From NCBI RefSeq assembly GCF_013032455.1, contig NZ_WQCF01000007.1:186001-250000 (forward strand): 64,000 nucleotides of DNA, written 5' to 3'. The DNA comes from Ruegeria atlantica (lineage in GTDB: Bacteria > Pseudomonadota > Alphaproteobacteria > Rhodobacterales > Rhodobacteraceae). The translations under genes were made by a program, and so were the position numbers. Below the pieces are notes generated by a model. The model was not told where the DNA came from, ran no database searches, and worked only from the letters and a program-made list of their open reading frames with translations. Below, in pieces: positions 26,301-35,417 of the stretch. Each line of letters begins with the position of its first letter. Position 1 is the stretch's first letter.

Positions 26301-27395
26301 ATGCAAACCATCAGAGCCGCCGTTTGCCGGGCGTTCAATGAACCTCTGGTCATCGAAGATGTATTGCTTGCGCCGCCGGGCACGGGCGAGGTCGAGGTCA
26401 CACTGGACGCGGTGGCGATCTGCCATTCCGACATTACCTTCGCCAGCGGTGCCTGGGGCGGGCACTTGCCAGCCGTCTACGGGCATGAAGCCGCAGGTGT
26501 AATCACCGCAACCGGTGATGCTGTCGGGAATTTCAATGTCGGCGACCCAGTCGTCGTCACATTGATCCGCGCCTGCGGGTCTTGCCCATCCTGCGCGGGC
26601 GGGAAACCCACGATCTGCGAAACGCCTTACGACACTGTTAAGGGTCCCTTACAAACAGCGGATGGCGGACCACTGGAGCAGGCGATGGCCTGCGGCGCCT
26701 TCGCGGAAAAGGTTGTCGTCAGCCATCGGCAGATCGTGAAAATTCCGGAAACTATGCCGAAAGACGTGGCCAGCCTGTTGTCCTGCGGTGTTATCACCGG
26801 GGTCGGTGCTGCTGTGAATGCCGCCAAGTTGCGGCCCGGTCAGGATGTGGTGGTGATCGGTGCCGGGGGTGTCGGGCTGAACGCCATTCAGGGTGCTCGC
26901 CTTGCTGGCGCACGCCGGATCGTGGCAGTCGACATGACCGAAGAGAAACTGGAAATCGCCAAGGAGTTCGGTGCAACGCATGGCGTGTTGGCCAGCCTCG
27001 ACCGACCTTGGAAGGCCGCGTTCAAGGCGCTTGGTGGGCGTGGCGCAGACGCCGTTCTGATCACCGTCGGCGCAATCCCGGCCTATGATCAAGCTCCACG
27101 CTATCTGGGGCGGGGCGGCAAAGCGATTATGATCGGCATGCCGCATTCGGGTGATATGTCCAGGTACGAGCCGGTTGTATTGGCCGCACTGGGGCAAGGC
27201 GTAGTCGGCTCAAAAATGGGGGATGTGGTCATTCAACGCGATATTCCGTGGATGATCGACCTCTATGAACAGGGGCGGTTGAAACTGGATGAGCTGATCT
27301 CGGGCCGTTGGTCTCTGGATCAGATAAACGAGGCAATCGCGGACACCAAAACGGGATCTGCCAAACGCAACGTGATCCTGTTCAACAGAGACTGA
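26301..27395 (+). CDS. Zinc-dependent alcohol dehydrogenase (MDR family)
   Basis: This NAD-dependent enzyme of 364 residues has the catalytic zinc ligands Cys in AICHSD and His-Glu in YGHEAAG. The structural zinc lobe is CGSCPSCAGGKPTIC (C-x2-C-x2-C-x7-C). The Rossmann fold motif is VIGAGGVGLNAIQGA, followed by the acidic VAVDMTEEK that prefers NAD. The substrate is not evident. It lies 25 bases before an enolase-superfamily gene, so the pair may oxidise and dehydrate sugar- or polyol-derived compounds. Confidence 0.92.
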   Translation: MQTIRAAVCRAFNEPLVIEDVLLAPPGTGEVEVTLDAVAICHSDITFASGAWGGHLPAVYGHEAAGVITATGDAVGNFNVGDPVVVTLIRACGSCPSCAGGKPTICETPYDTVKGPLQTADGGPLEQAMACGAFAEKVVVSHRQIVKIPETMPKDVASLLSCGVITGVGAAVNAAKLRPGQDVVVIGAGGVGLNAIQGARLAGARRIVAVDMTEEKLEIAKEFGATHGVLASLDRPWKAAFKALGGRGADAVLITVGAIPAYDQAPRYLGRGGKAIMIGMPHSGDMSRYEPVVLAALGQGVVGSKMGDVVIQRDIPWMIDLYEQGRLKLDELISGRWSLDQINEAIADTKTGSAKRNVILFNRD

Positions 27396-27420
27396 CGCCA
27401 TCCAAAGCGGAGGACACCGG

Positions 27421-28653
27421 ATGAAACTACAGGACCTCGACATCATCGTTACCGCCCCGCCCGCGCCAGGCTGGGGAGGACGCTATTGGATATTGGTTAA
27501 AGTCACCACAGACACCGGGGTCACCGGCTGGGGTGAATGCTATGCGTCGTCCGTCGGTCCTAAAGCGATGCGTCATGTCATCCGGGATGTGTTCGAACGG
27601 CATATGCTGGGCGAAAACCCCGAGAATATCGAACTGATGTTTCGCCGCGCCTATTCCAGTGGGTTCACCCAACGCCCCGACCTGACCGTGATGGGCGCGT
27701 TTTCGGGGTTAGAGATCGCCTGCTGGGACATTCTGGGCAAGGATCGCGACCGGCCGGTCTATGCCCTGTTGGGCGGGCTGATGAACGAACGTATTCGGGC
27801 CTATACCTATCTTTATCCCCTGCCTCACCATAAACTGGCTGACTTCTGGACCTCACCCGAACAGGCCGGGGAATGCGCGGCAGAAATGGTGCGGCGTGGG
27901 TTCACGGCCGTGAAGTTCGACCCCGCAGGTCCCTACACCATCCGCGGCGGGCATATGCCCGCGATGTCGGATATCTCGATGTCCGTAGCTTTCTGCAAAG
28001 CGATCCGCGAGGCTGTTGGCGACAAGGCCGATCTGCTGTTCGGCACACACGGTCAATTCAATACTGCAGGCGCGATCCGGCTGGGTCAGGCGCTGGAACC
28101 ATACTCTCCGCTGTGGTTCGAGGAACCCACCCCGCCTGACATGATCGAGGACATGGCCCGCGTCGCTCGAAACGTGCGTATCCCCGTCGCAACCGGAGAG
28201 CGCATGACAACCAAGGCCGAATTTGGGGCCGTCTTGCGGGCAGGTGCCGCCGAGATACTACAACCCGCATTGGGCCGCGCCGGTGGTATTTGGGAGATGA
28301 AGAAAGTCGCCGCCGTGGCCGAGGTATTCAACGCGCAGATGGCCCCACACCTATATGCCGGGCCGATAGAATGGGCGGCCAATATCCATCTGGCAGCTTC
28401 GATTCCGAACCTGCTGTTGCTGGAAACCATCGAGACCCCCTTCCACGACCAACTGATCAAGGGATCGCTGCGTGTGGAGGAAGGCTTTGTACCCTCCCCG
28501 ACCGCCCCCGGCCTGGGGATCGAGGTAGACGAAGACTTGGCCCGCGCGCACCCCTACACAGGGGATGGTCTGCACCTGCAAATGCAGGAGGAGCCTTGTG
28601 ACTATGTGAATGGAAACGCCTTTCAGGGCGGGGCGCCAGCCACCGAGGGGTGA
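27421..28653 (+). CDS. Mandelate racemase/muconate lactonizing enzyme family protein
   Basis: This 410-residue enolase-superfamily enzyme has an N-terminal capping domain (to about residue 125) and a TIM barrel. Metal ligands appear in the galactonate-dehydratase-like pattern, with WFEEPTPPD on strand 4 and GERMTTKAEF on strand 5. A candidate catalytic His is in MAPHLYAGP. I would expect acid sugar dehydration, but members differ in substrate and the exact one cannot be read. It follows the alcohol dehydrogenase gene by 25 bases. Confidence 0.88.
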   Translation: MKLQDLDIIVTAPPAPGWGGRYWILVKVTTDTGVTGWGECYASSVGPKAMRHVIRDVFERHMLGENPENIELMFRRAYSSGFTQRPDLTVMGAFSGLEIACWDILGKDRDRPVYALLGGLMNERIRAYTYLYPLPHHKLADFWTSPEQAGECAAEMVRRGFTAVKFDPAGPYTIRGGHMPAMSDISMSVAFCKAIREAVGDKADLLFGTHGQFNTAGAIRLGQALEPYSPLWFEEPTPPDMIEDMARVARNVRIPVATGERMTTKAEFGAVLRAGAAEILQPALGRAGGIWEMKKVAAVAEVFNAQMAPHLYAGPIEWAANIHLAASIPNLLLLETIETPFHDQLIKGSLRVEEGFVPSPTAPGLGIEVDEDLARAHPYTGDGLHLQMQEEPCDYVNGNAFQGGAPATEG

Positions 28654-28709
28654 CAAGCAATCCCAATTCGGGGCATATTGGGTCAACCTCATTTCGAAAC
28701 AGGCCGCGC

Positions 28710-29051
28710 GTGAGTACTACTGATACAGATACCAAGGGCGCACATCCTGAAAACCCCGCGGACATGAAGGAAAGCGCCGCGCGGGCCGCCGCATTTTTGA
28801 AAACGCTGGCACATGAAGGGCGCCTGATGATCCTCTGCCATCTGGGCGAAGGTGAGAAATCGGTCGGTCAGTTGGAGGAATTGCTGCAAATCCGTCAGGC
28901 TGCCGTGAGCCAGATGCTGGCCCGATTGCGGCAAGAACGGTTGGTCTCAACCCGTAGGGATGGCAAAACGATCTATTACTCACTGCAAGACGGCAATGTC
29001 GCGCAGGTCATTGGGCTGCTGTACGATTTGTTCTGCAAGCCCGAAACCTAG
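28710..29051 (+). CDS. ArsR-family regulator of the BigR/SqrR persulfide-sensor type
   Basis: This is a winged-helix repressor of 113 residues from the GTG at 28710; starts at 28650 (GTG) and 28764 (ATG) are also in frame. The core LKTLAHEGRLMILCHL...SVGQLEELLQIRQAAVSQMLARL...IYYSL...LLYDLFC resembles Xylella BigR and Rhodobacter SqrR. Cys43 and Cys109 are 66 residues apart, the same spacing as the SqrR pair (41 and 107) that forms a tetrasulfide bond in response to sulfide or persulfide. The stop overlaps the stop of the convergent ABC-like gene by four bases. No sulfide oxidation gene is adjacent. Confidence 0.87.
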   Translation: MSTTDTDTKGAHPENPADMKESAARAAAFLKTLAHEGRLMILCHLGEGEKSVGQLEELLQIRQAAVSQMLARLRQERLVSTRRDGKTIYYSLQDGNVAQVIGLLYDLFCKPET

Positions 29052-32000
29052 TTCGAGACGTAGCCTGCAATCACCTGCATCAGCTTGAACGCAGTCGCTG
29101 CGTCGTTCTCGACCACGGCCAGGAATTCTTCCTCGCCGATCCGCAGACAGGACAGCTCTGTCTCGGCAATCATACTCAGCGCACGAGGCTCCTTGCGGAT
29201 CAGCCCCAATTCACCCACCAATGCACCGGGCCCGACCGTTGTGATCAGCTGATCCGGGCCTTCCATTTGCGGAAGATACAAACCCGCCTCACCTTCCAGC
29301 ACCACATAAGCACCGTCAGTGGGCTGGTCGTCTTTCAGAAATACCACCTCGCCCGGTTTGGCGTCGAACCAGCGCGCACCAAAAGCCAGCAGGCGCAGCT
29401 GTCTGCGGTCGAGACCGGAAAACAGCGGTGTCTGCTCCAATGCGCGCAGCTTGCGCGCCAGATCTGCCGAGGCGGCGCTGTCCTCTTCCACAGTGGCTTG
29501 CCCTTCATCCGAAACCACCCGACCTTGCCGGATTTCAACAAAATTGTCGAATACATCCGGGTTGTCGAACTGGTCGTTCAGATAAATGACTGTCGTTTCC
29601 GGTAGAAGCTCACGCAGGTTTTTGTAAACCGCGATCTTGGTCGCCATATCGTAGCTGGCCAAGGCATTTTCCAGAATCAGAATATCCGGTTTCTTGATGG
29701 TTGCACGAGTAAAGGCCAGCGGTTCGGCAAAGATCGCAGGCAGGTTCTGCCCCCCAATCGCAACCGGAACGTCATAGATCAGTTCCACCACTAACGGACG
29801 CGCGCCGTGTTCGCCCAACACGTCGACTATCAACTTGCGTGCCTCATCCGATCGGCCGCCACCAATCTGACTTACCTTGCCAAACAGCGCATTCTCTAAG
29901 ACAGTCAGGCCCGGCGCGAATTCCTCTTTATGCAGCGGAACAAAGACATCATGCAGCCGCTCCATCAACTTCTCGGAATGACTGTGACGCAGTTCAAGGA
30001 TGCGGTTCTTAAGCTCATCAGTGAAGGCCGGACCGATCTGCTCGGCCGAAATGACGAAGGGTACCGCCAGCAGATTGGCAAGCTGTTCGTCATCCAACCC
30101 CGAAACGCCCTCATTCCTTGTACGCTCGACCAGTTCCAGCGCAGCTTCATAGGTCTGCGCCTCCAACCCAAGCTTGCGGAACAGCGGGTGATCTGTCCCG
30201 TCGAGACCGAAGATTTGGCGCAGCATCTCAATCACGTCTCGGGTCAGTGAGACCAACGTCTCATCCAGTCCCAACTCGCGCAACTGCACAAGGAAGATGG
30301 TTTGACGCGCCAAAAGCTCTTGTGTGACTGGCACCCGAGGCGTGGCGAACAACAGGTTTTCCACGACGGGCAAAGCCGAGTTGTAGGCACACCAGTCGAA
30401 GACAAGCGCCTGTTGTTCCAACCCGGCTTTTTTCACAGCTTGCTGTACCAGAGGGCGCAGTTCGATCAGTTTGCGCGCAAGATCAGGGTGATCGGCGGCG
30501 TTAAAAACCTGTTCGGCCCCGCGCTGGAACAAAGCCGCGCCCGACCCCATTCCGTCGATTAGATGCAGCCACCAGTCTCGCAGCTCTTTCGGGCTGTTCA
30601 ACCCGGCCAGCGACGGGTCCAGCCAATCACCTTCAAATGGATCAGCGCTATTGCCAGCACGTTGGGTTTCAGCAAAATCGGGATCGTCTGTCTGCGTCGT
30701 CAACGGTTTCTGACGCATCGGCATCATGACGTTGTCACCCAACGTACCCTTGAACATGACCGGGCGCGACGAGGCATAGCCGATGCGTGCGGCCACTACG
30801 CTCTGATGCAGAGCCGCCATGCTTTCACCCCCAACCTCAAGCCGGCCTGCACTGGGCAGGATGTCGCGAGTCAGCAATTCGGCCACGGCGCGACGGTCTT
30901 CTTCGCTGGGGGCCGCAATCCCGATGGTCTGCCCGCCTGAAAAGGTGAGGTTCAGGTCATCCAATACCTGATTGCCATCCATATCCCGAACCGAGACCCT
31001 ATCCAGCACGATATCGCCATTCAGACGGGGGTTCGATTCAGGTTCGCCCTCGAACAGCTTTTCATCCGTCATTCCGGGCGGCGCAAAGCGTTCGATCACC
31101 ACATCCCAGCGCAGCGACATATCCTGCGTTTGGTTGTAGTAGGTCAGCAGCTCTTTCCATGGCGAGCTCAGGTCTTTGTAGGCAGCCAAAGCCGCAACCA
31201 ACGCACCCAGAGAGACCGAGCCCTGCAGCACCAGCAGACCACCGACCAGATAGAACATGAAGGGCGTCAGTTGAGAGATGAAGTTATTGATAAACTTCAT
31301 AAAGAACTTTTTCTGGTAAATCTCGAACCGAATACCAAACAGCCGCCCCAGCTGTTCCGAAATCATTGCGCGGCGATAACGCCAGCCACCGTTGGCCCGA
31401 AGGGTCGAGGCACCAGCAGCGTTCTCGCCGATCTGAGCCGCCAGCACCCGCACTTCCTGAATGCGCTTTTTGTTCAGCAAGTTGATCTGACGTTGCAGTT
31501 TAGGGATCAGCCAGGCCTGCAACGGGATCAGCGCCACGGCGGCTAGACCGAACCACACGCTTTGCAGGAACAGAAAGGACAGGATGGTGATCATCTGCCC
31601 GGCCTGCAGTACCGGTTGGCTGATCGCATCGCCCATCAACCCGCCCATCGGTTCGCTTTCGGCGGTGATCATCGACACCATCTCGCCCTGGCTGACCCTC
31701 TCGAAATAGGGTTGCGGGAAACGCAGGGCGCGATTGATCAGCTGATAACGAAAGCGGCGCAGCATTCGTTCGCTCAGCACACCTTTCATGGTGTTGATAC
31801 GCATCTTCATCAGACCATGCGCCAGAACCGCCAGCAGAAATGCGCAGCAAAGAAGGATCAGAAATGTGGTCTGAGACATTTCATACCCAAGGACATCCAC
31901 GACGGGGTTGGCCGCACCGATTGCGTCGTTGATGATACGCTTGGGCAATTCCAGCGTAAGATACAGAAGCGGGAAAAGAGTGGACGTCACGGCCAGCAGG

Positions 32001-32071
32001 ATCAGCTGATCGCGTTTTGAGTATTTCCAAATGAACCGGAAAATTGAACGTTCTATAGAGTCTGCCCCCAC
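29048..32071 (-). CDS. ABC-exporter-like membrane protein with degenerate ATPase and C-terminal cyclic-nucleotide-binding domain
   Basis: This 1007-residue inner-membrane protein has a type-I exporter membrane domain (about 20-330, six hydrophobic helices) and a nucleotide-binding-like domain (about 352-855). A Crp-type cyclic-nucleotide-binding domain follows (about 875-1000, with PGEVVFLKDDQPTDGAYVVLEGEA). The ATPase motifs are broken. Walker A reads APSEEDRRA (388-395, no GKS/T), the signature reads IGGQNL (772), and Walker B reads ILILENALASYD, with Asn for the catalytic Glu. The H-loop His is Asp (YLNDQF). About 330 residues are inserted between Walker A and the signature. The start is a GTG with a weak ribosome binding site. 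Function is unknown; a regulated non-ATPase transporter or scaffold is possible. Confidence 0.88.
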   Translation of the reverse strand: MGADSIERSIFRFIWKYSKRDQLILLAVTSTLFPLLYLTLELPKRIINDAIGAANPVVDVLGYEMSQTTFLILLCCAFLLAVLAHGLMKMRINTMKGVLSERMLRRFRYQLINRALRFPQPYFERVSQGEMVSMITAESEPMGGLMGDAISQPVLQAGQMITILSFLFLQSVWFGLAAVALIPLQAWLIPKLQRQINLLNKKRIQEVRVLAAQIGENAAGASTLRANGGWRYRRAMISEQLGRLFGIRFEIYQKKFFMKFINNFISQLTPFMFYLVGGLLVLQGSVSLGALVAALAAYKDLSSPWKELLTYYNQTQDMSLRWDVVIERFAPPGMTDEKLFEGEPESNPRLNGDIVLDRVSVRDMDGNQVLDDLNLTFSGGQTIGIAAPSEEDRRAVAELLTRDILPSAGRLEVGGESMAALHQSVVAARIGYASSRPVMFKGTLGDNVMMPMRQKPLTTQTDDPDFAETQRAGNSADPFEGDWLDPSLAGLNSPKELRDWWLHLIDGMGSGAALFQRGAEQVFNAADHPDLARKLIELRPLVQQAVKKAGLEQQALVFDWCAYNSALPVVENLLFATPRVPVTQELLARQTIFLVQLRELGLDETLVSLTRDVIEMLRQIFGLDGTDHPLFRKLGLEAQTYEAALELVERTRNEGVSGLDDEQLANLLAVPFVISAEQIGPAFTDELKNRILELRHSHSEKLMERLHDVFVPLHKEEFAPGLTVLENALFGKVSQIGGGRSDEARKLIVDVLGEHGARPLVVELIYDVPVAIGGQNLPAIFAEPLAFTRATIKKPDILILENALASYDMATKIAVYKNLRELLPETTVIYLNDQFDNPDVFDNFVEIRQGRVVSDEGQATVEEDSAASADLARKLRALEQTPLFSGLDRRQLRLLAFGARWFDAKPGEVVFLKDDQPTDGAYVVLEGEAGLYLPQMEGPDQLITTVGPGALVGELGLIRKEPRALSMIAETELSCLRIGEEEFLAVVENDAATAFKLMQVIAGYVSN

Positions 32072-32256
32072 TTTGGATCACCGATCCCATCTTGAAGAAA
32101 GTGTCGCACATCCAACACCCTAAAGTTACCGTAATCGTGGCTGATCACGCAAATGGTTTCCAATTTGAACATTATTCCGCCCTGTGTGAACTAGTTCATT
32201 TGCGCCACAACGGTTTAGCGCCTAAACTTTGATCGGACGATATCGGGAGGAACACT

Positions 32257-32646
32257 TTGACTGCCAATATAGGCGCGGTGTTTGTGATGCTCTGCTTATT
32301 GCAGATCAAACATATGTTTGCGGACTATTACCTTCAGACTCCCAAAATGCTGTCCGGTCGCGGTGAGTACCTCCACTGGGGCCGGACTCAGCACGCGGGC
32401 GTACACGCTATTGGTTCAGTTATCGTCTTCTTGCTGTTTGGCACGCCATGGGCATTCATACTGATCATTGCTGTGCTGGAATGGATCGTCCATTTCAACA
32501 TTGATTACTTCAAAGCCAGCTACTCCGACAAAAAGCAACTGGTGCCGTCGCAGGCGGCATTCTGGCGCGCAGCGGGGCTGGATCAGTGCATGCACAACCT
32601 GACCTATATCGCAATGGTTTGGGCTTGGGTTAAGTTCGCCACCTGA
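32257..32646 (+). CDS. DUF3307 family membrane protein
   Basis: This is a small inner-membrane protein of 129 residues with about three hydrophobic segments and conserved polar spots: IKHMFADYYLQTPKM, HAGVHAIGS and LEWIVHFNIDYFKASYSDK. This matches the DUF3307 family, whose function is not established. The TTG start is chosen because GGGAGG lies six bases upstream. It is divergent from the ABC-like gene, with a 185-base gap that should hold both promoters. Confidence 0.82.
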   Translation: MTANIGAVFVMLCLLQIKHMFADYYLQTPKMLSGRGEYLHWGRTQHAGVHAIGSVIVFLLFGTPWAFILIIAVLEWIVHFNIDYFKASYSDKKQLVPSQAAFWRAAGLDQCMHNLTYIAMVWAWVKFAT

Positions 32647-32658
32647 ACCGCCGTCACC

Positions 32659-33389
32659 TCAGGCGACATGTTTAAGAAAAAATGGCCGATATGCAGCCAG
32701 CCATTGCCGATCCAGTGCATCAATTTCGGTTGCATCGAATCTGTCTGCAACTTCCCAATAGCGGCCTGAAGGAACACGGTAGCCCAGCTCTTTCTCCACC
32801 TGTAACAGCGTCGGCATGCTATCTGTGGCTGGTAGTTCACATGTTTCCAAATCATCGAGCGTGACGGATGGAAACAGCAACCTGCTTTCCCCTTGGGACA
32901 GCCGGACCACCCGACTGCCTTGCATCGCCCCAAACAGGGCAAGGCGCGCGGATTTGGCCTCAAGCGATCGCAGAGAGATGTCACCTCTCAAGGGATCTGC
33001 CACTCCGGTCCCGTAGAAATGCGTTCTCCCAGTACGGGGATAGATCATATCGCACCCGAAAAAAGCCAATACTGCGGGGTTCAAAGCAGAAAGCGCCCAG
33101 TAGCCTGCAGTAAAGGCCATCGTACCCCCAGCATAAACAAATCCGCCAAATTTGTTTTGTGCCGGAACGTAGTCCTGCGCGGTAACGATCCGCTGTTGTG
33201 GGCCGATACTGTCAGGATGGTTTTCAGCCGGGAAATCCTCGGGATGGATCAAAACATCCCAATCCGGTCTGATGCGCCAGGCGTTATTGATGGCACGATG
33301 TGTGAAAAGCGGCCGCGCGCCCAATCTTGCGCAGCAACCGCATCTGGGGCGCTGCCCAGTATCAGAACTCGATTCGTTGGCTCGGCCAT
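32659..33389 (-). pseudogene. Frameshifted hypothetical gene (roseobacter LPS/glycosyl-type protein)
   Basis: The long open frame (32659-33324) begins only with a TTG inside a clearly coding stretch. The sense of the protein continues upstream in another frame: MAEPTNRVLILGSAPDAV starts at an ATG at 33389. The two parts join as GRFSHIV in the upstream frame and AINNAWRIRPDWDVL in the downstream frame if one base is added near 33298. The intact protein would be about 243 residues. It begins with a nucleotide-fold-like strand (RVLILGSAPD), followed by DVLIHPEDFPAEN and FFGCDMIYPRTGRTHFYG. The family is known to me only as a hypothetical roseobacter protein, perhaps glycosyltransferase-related. 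Either a real inactivating deletion or a sequencing error would explain it. Confidence 0.65.
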
Positions 33390-33441
33390 CCTCGGCCCCG
33401 CATTTGGTTCCCAGGAGATTTAGAGCGATTTGGCCCGTAGG

Positions 33442-34746
33442 CTACCCCAGAACGGAGAAACTGCTTTCTTCATTGATCGGGCGTTTGCGGGAATAGAACC
33501 CGACATCAATCATGCGCTTGATGTACGGCAATTCGAACTGCAATGGCTGCGCGTCGTGATCGGCACCGCCTTCGCAATAGTCTATCAGGGCGGTCATCAT
33601 CTTACCTGCGATCGGAGCGTTCTTATACTGGTTCCCGCTAGTACCGCAGGCCATATAGAACCCGGGCAAGCTGGATTTGTCATAGATCGGAATCCAGTCG
33701 GTCGAGGCGTCATATAAATCCACAACTCCGCGCGTTTTTGACGGGATGCCAAGGCTGGGCACCCGCTGCGCATAGCGCATCGCTTGCGTAGTCCACTGAT
33801 CAGTGAAGTCGCGGTTATAATGCACGTCGTCCTCGCACCACTGATGCGGATCGCATTCCGGGTCCTCGGAGCCGACAAGGATGTGGTTGCCATGCTCGGG
33901 GCGGCAATAGCAGGCGATATCGCTGTCTGATACGATGGTGCCGTCGTTTTCAAAGTCGAACCCTTCGGGCGCGGGGACGTGTACCACTTCCTGCCGCAGG
34001 GGGCGGGTTTCGATGGTCATGTCATCCAGTACGCCCGCCATCTTGTTGATGATCGCCGAGCCCGGCCCGGCCACGTTCACCACCACCTTGGCGCGGATTT
34101 CCTCACCCGAGGCCAGCTTGACCCCGGCTACGCGACCGCCCTTTGTCAGGATCTCGACCACTTCGGCCCCGGCCCGAACCTCGGCCCCATGCTGTTTGGC
34201 GGCATCCAACAGGTTCTGCGCCGAAAGCGCCGGGTCGGTGACATAGCCTGCTTGTGGCCAGAACACACCGCCTTGCATTTTGCGGCCATTGGGCTGGCCA
34301 AACTCGGGGTCATCCATGCGTTTCGGCGGTGTAAAGCTGTCCAGCGAATAGACTGGCAGGCGTTCGGTGATCTTCTCGGGTGACCACTCCTCGAACGGGC
34401 AGTCCAGATCGGCGCTGTTTTTCATGTGCTTCTCAAGCATCCCGTTGGCGTCTGTCTTCATCACCAGACACCCTGTTTCACGGAACTGCGCCAGATTGGC
34501 ATCTGCAGGCAGGCTCAGATATTCGGCCCAATCGCGCCAGTAGTGATACCCCTCCCATGCAAAAGCAGTGCCATCGAAGGTCGAGTAATGCATCCGGATG
34601 ATCGCGCAAGACCCCGCGGTCGAGCCATGGCCAGCCTGAGAATTACGGTCCAGCGACAGGGTCTTCCACCCGGCCTTGGCCATCTCGAACGCGATGGCGG
34701 CGCCGATGACACCGGTGCCGATGATGATTGCGTCTGGTTGGCTCAT
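33442..34746 (-). CDS. FAD-dependent oxidoreductase, DadA/sarcosine oxidase-like
   Basis: This 434-residue flavoenzyme has the N-terminal dinucleotide-binding motif IIGTGVIGAAIAFEMAKAGW, a following acidic strand end (LSLDRN), and a DAO-fold body with GYVTDPALSAQNLL. The C-terminal segment is GFYMACGTSGNQYKNAPI. Such enzymes oxidise secondary or tertiary amines or amino acids. I place the start at MSQPDAIIIG (34746) with GGAG upstream; its ATGA overlaps the TetR stop. It is the last gene of a four-gene operon for methylated amine compounds. Confidence 0.9.
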   Translation of the reverse strand: MSQPDAIIIGTGVIGAAIAFEMAKAGWKTLSLDRNSQAGHGSTAGSCAIIRMHYSTFDGTAFAWEGYHYWRDWAEYLSLPADANLAQFRETGCLVMKTDANGMLEKHMKNSADLDCPFEEWSPEKITERLPVYSLDSFTPPKRMDDPEFGQPNGRKMQGGVFWPQAGYVTDPALSAQNLLDAAKQHGAEVRAGAEVVEILTKGGRVAGVKLASGEEIRAKVVVNVAGPGSAIINKMAGVLDDMTIETRPLRQEVVHVPAPEGFDFENDGTIVSDSDIACYCRPEHGNHILVGSEDPECDPHQWCEDDVHYNRDFTDQWTTQAMRYAQRVPSLGIPSKTRGVVDLYDASTDWIPIYDKSSLPGFYMACGTSGNQYKNAPIAGKMMTALIDYCEGGADHDAQPLQFELPYIKRMIDVGFYSRKRPINEESSFSVLG

Positions 34747-35417
34747 TCTGTGTCTCCTTCCCAATAGCGCTTTGAATAAGCGTAGAATTCTTCGATTTCC
34801 TCAGGCCTCGGCTCGACGCCTGTAAAGACATAAAGGTAGTGCGGTGCCATCGACAACCGCACTTCCTTTGGCTCGTTCAGCTGGGCTAGATCATATCCGA
34901 TCTGCATGTAGTACAGGACGCGGGCACGGGTTTCCGCTTCAACTTCGGCATAGCCATATCGTGCGAACATTGCGTGCAACGCCTCAAGGCGCCGGGCGTC
35001 CGACTGATCCAGTGCACGCCGCACCTTGCCCGACTTGCGCGCCCAGTCCCGCACGGCAAAATCCAGCGCCGTATCGAACAGGTCTGCGTTCACCACGCAG
35101 CGATGGACATTGCAGACCGCCGCTGTGATAGTGTCTGCCGGGGCCTCAGCCTGGGCGATCAATCCGGCTGTATTGGTGGCCTGCCAGCGGGAAAGCAAAG
35201 CGTCCAGCAGCTCCTGCCGAGACTTGAAGTACCAATAGAACGAGGATCTCGACACGGCCATCCGCTCGGCGAGGCTCAGCACCTTGATCTGGTCCACCCC
35301 GTCCGAGATCAGCACATCCATCGCCACGTTCAGCCAATCGTCGCGCGTGACCTTGACGTTGCCGACCAACGGTTCCGCCTTGGGATCGTCTCGGTGCAGG
35401 ATCGGTTTGGTGTTCAT
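34743..35417 (-). CDS. TetR-family transcriptional regulator
   Basis: This 224-residue repressor has an N-terminal helix-turn-helix (about residues 25-70; VDQIKVLSLAERMAVSRSSFYWYFKSRQELLDALL) and a ligand-binding helical domain. It lies inside the operon it is likely to control: its start abuts the MttB-type stop and its stop overlaps the DadA-type start by four bases. A palindromic candidate operator stands before the first gene of the operon. The inducer is likely a substrate of the pathway such as a betaine, which is inference. Confidence 0.92.
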   Translation of the reverse strand: MNTKPILHRDDPKAEPLVGNVKVTRDDWLNVAMDVLISDGVDQIKVLSLAERMAVSRSSFYWYFKSRQELLDALLSRWQATNTAGLIAQAEAPADTITAAVCNVHRCVVNADLFDTALDFAVRDWARKSGKVRRALDQSDARRLEALHAMFARYGYAEVEAETRARVLYYMQIGYDLAQLNEPKEVRLSMAPHYLYVFTGVEPRPEEIEEFYAYSKRYWEGDTE

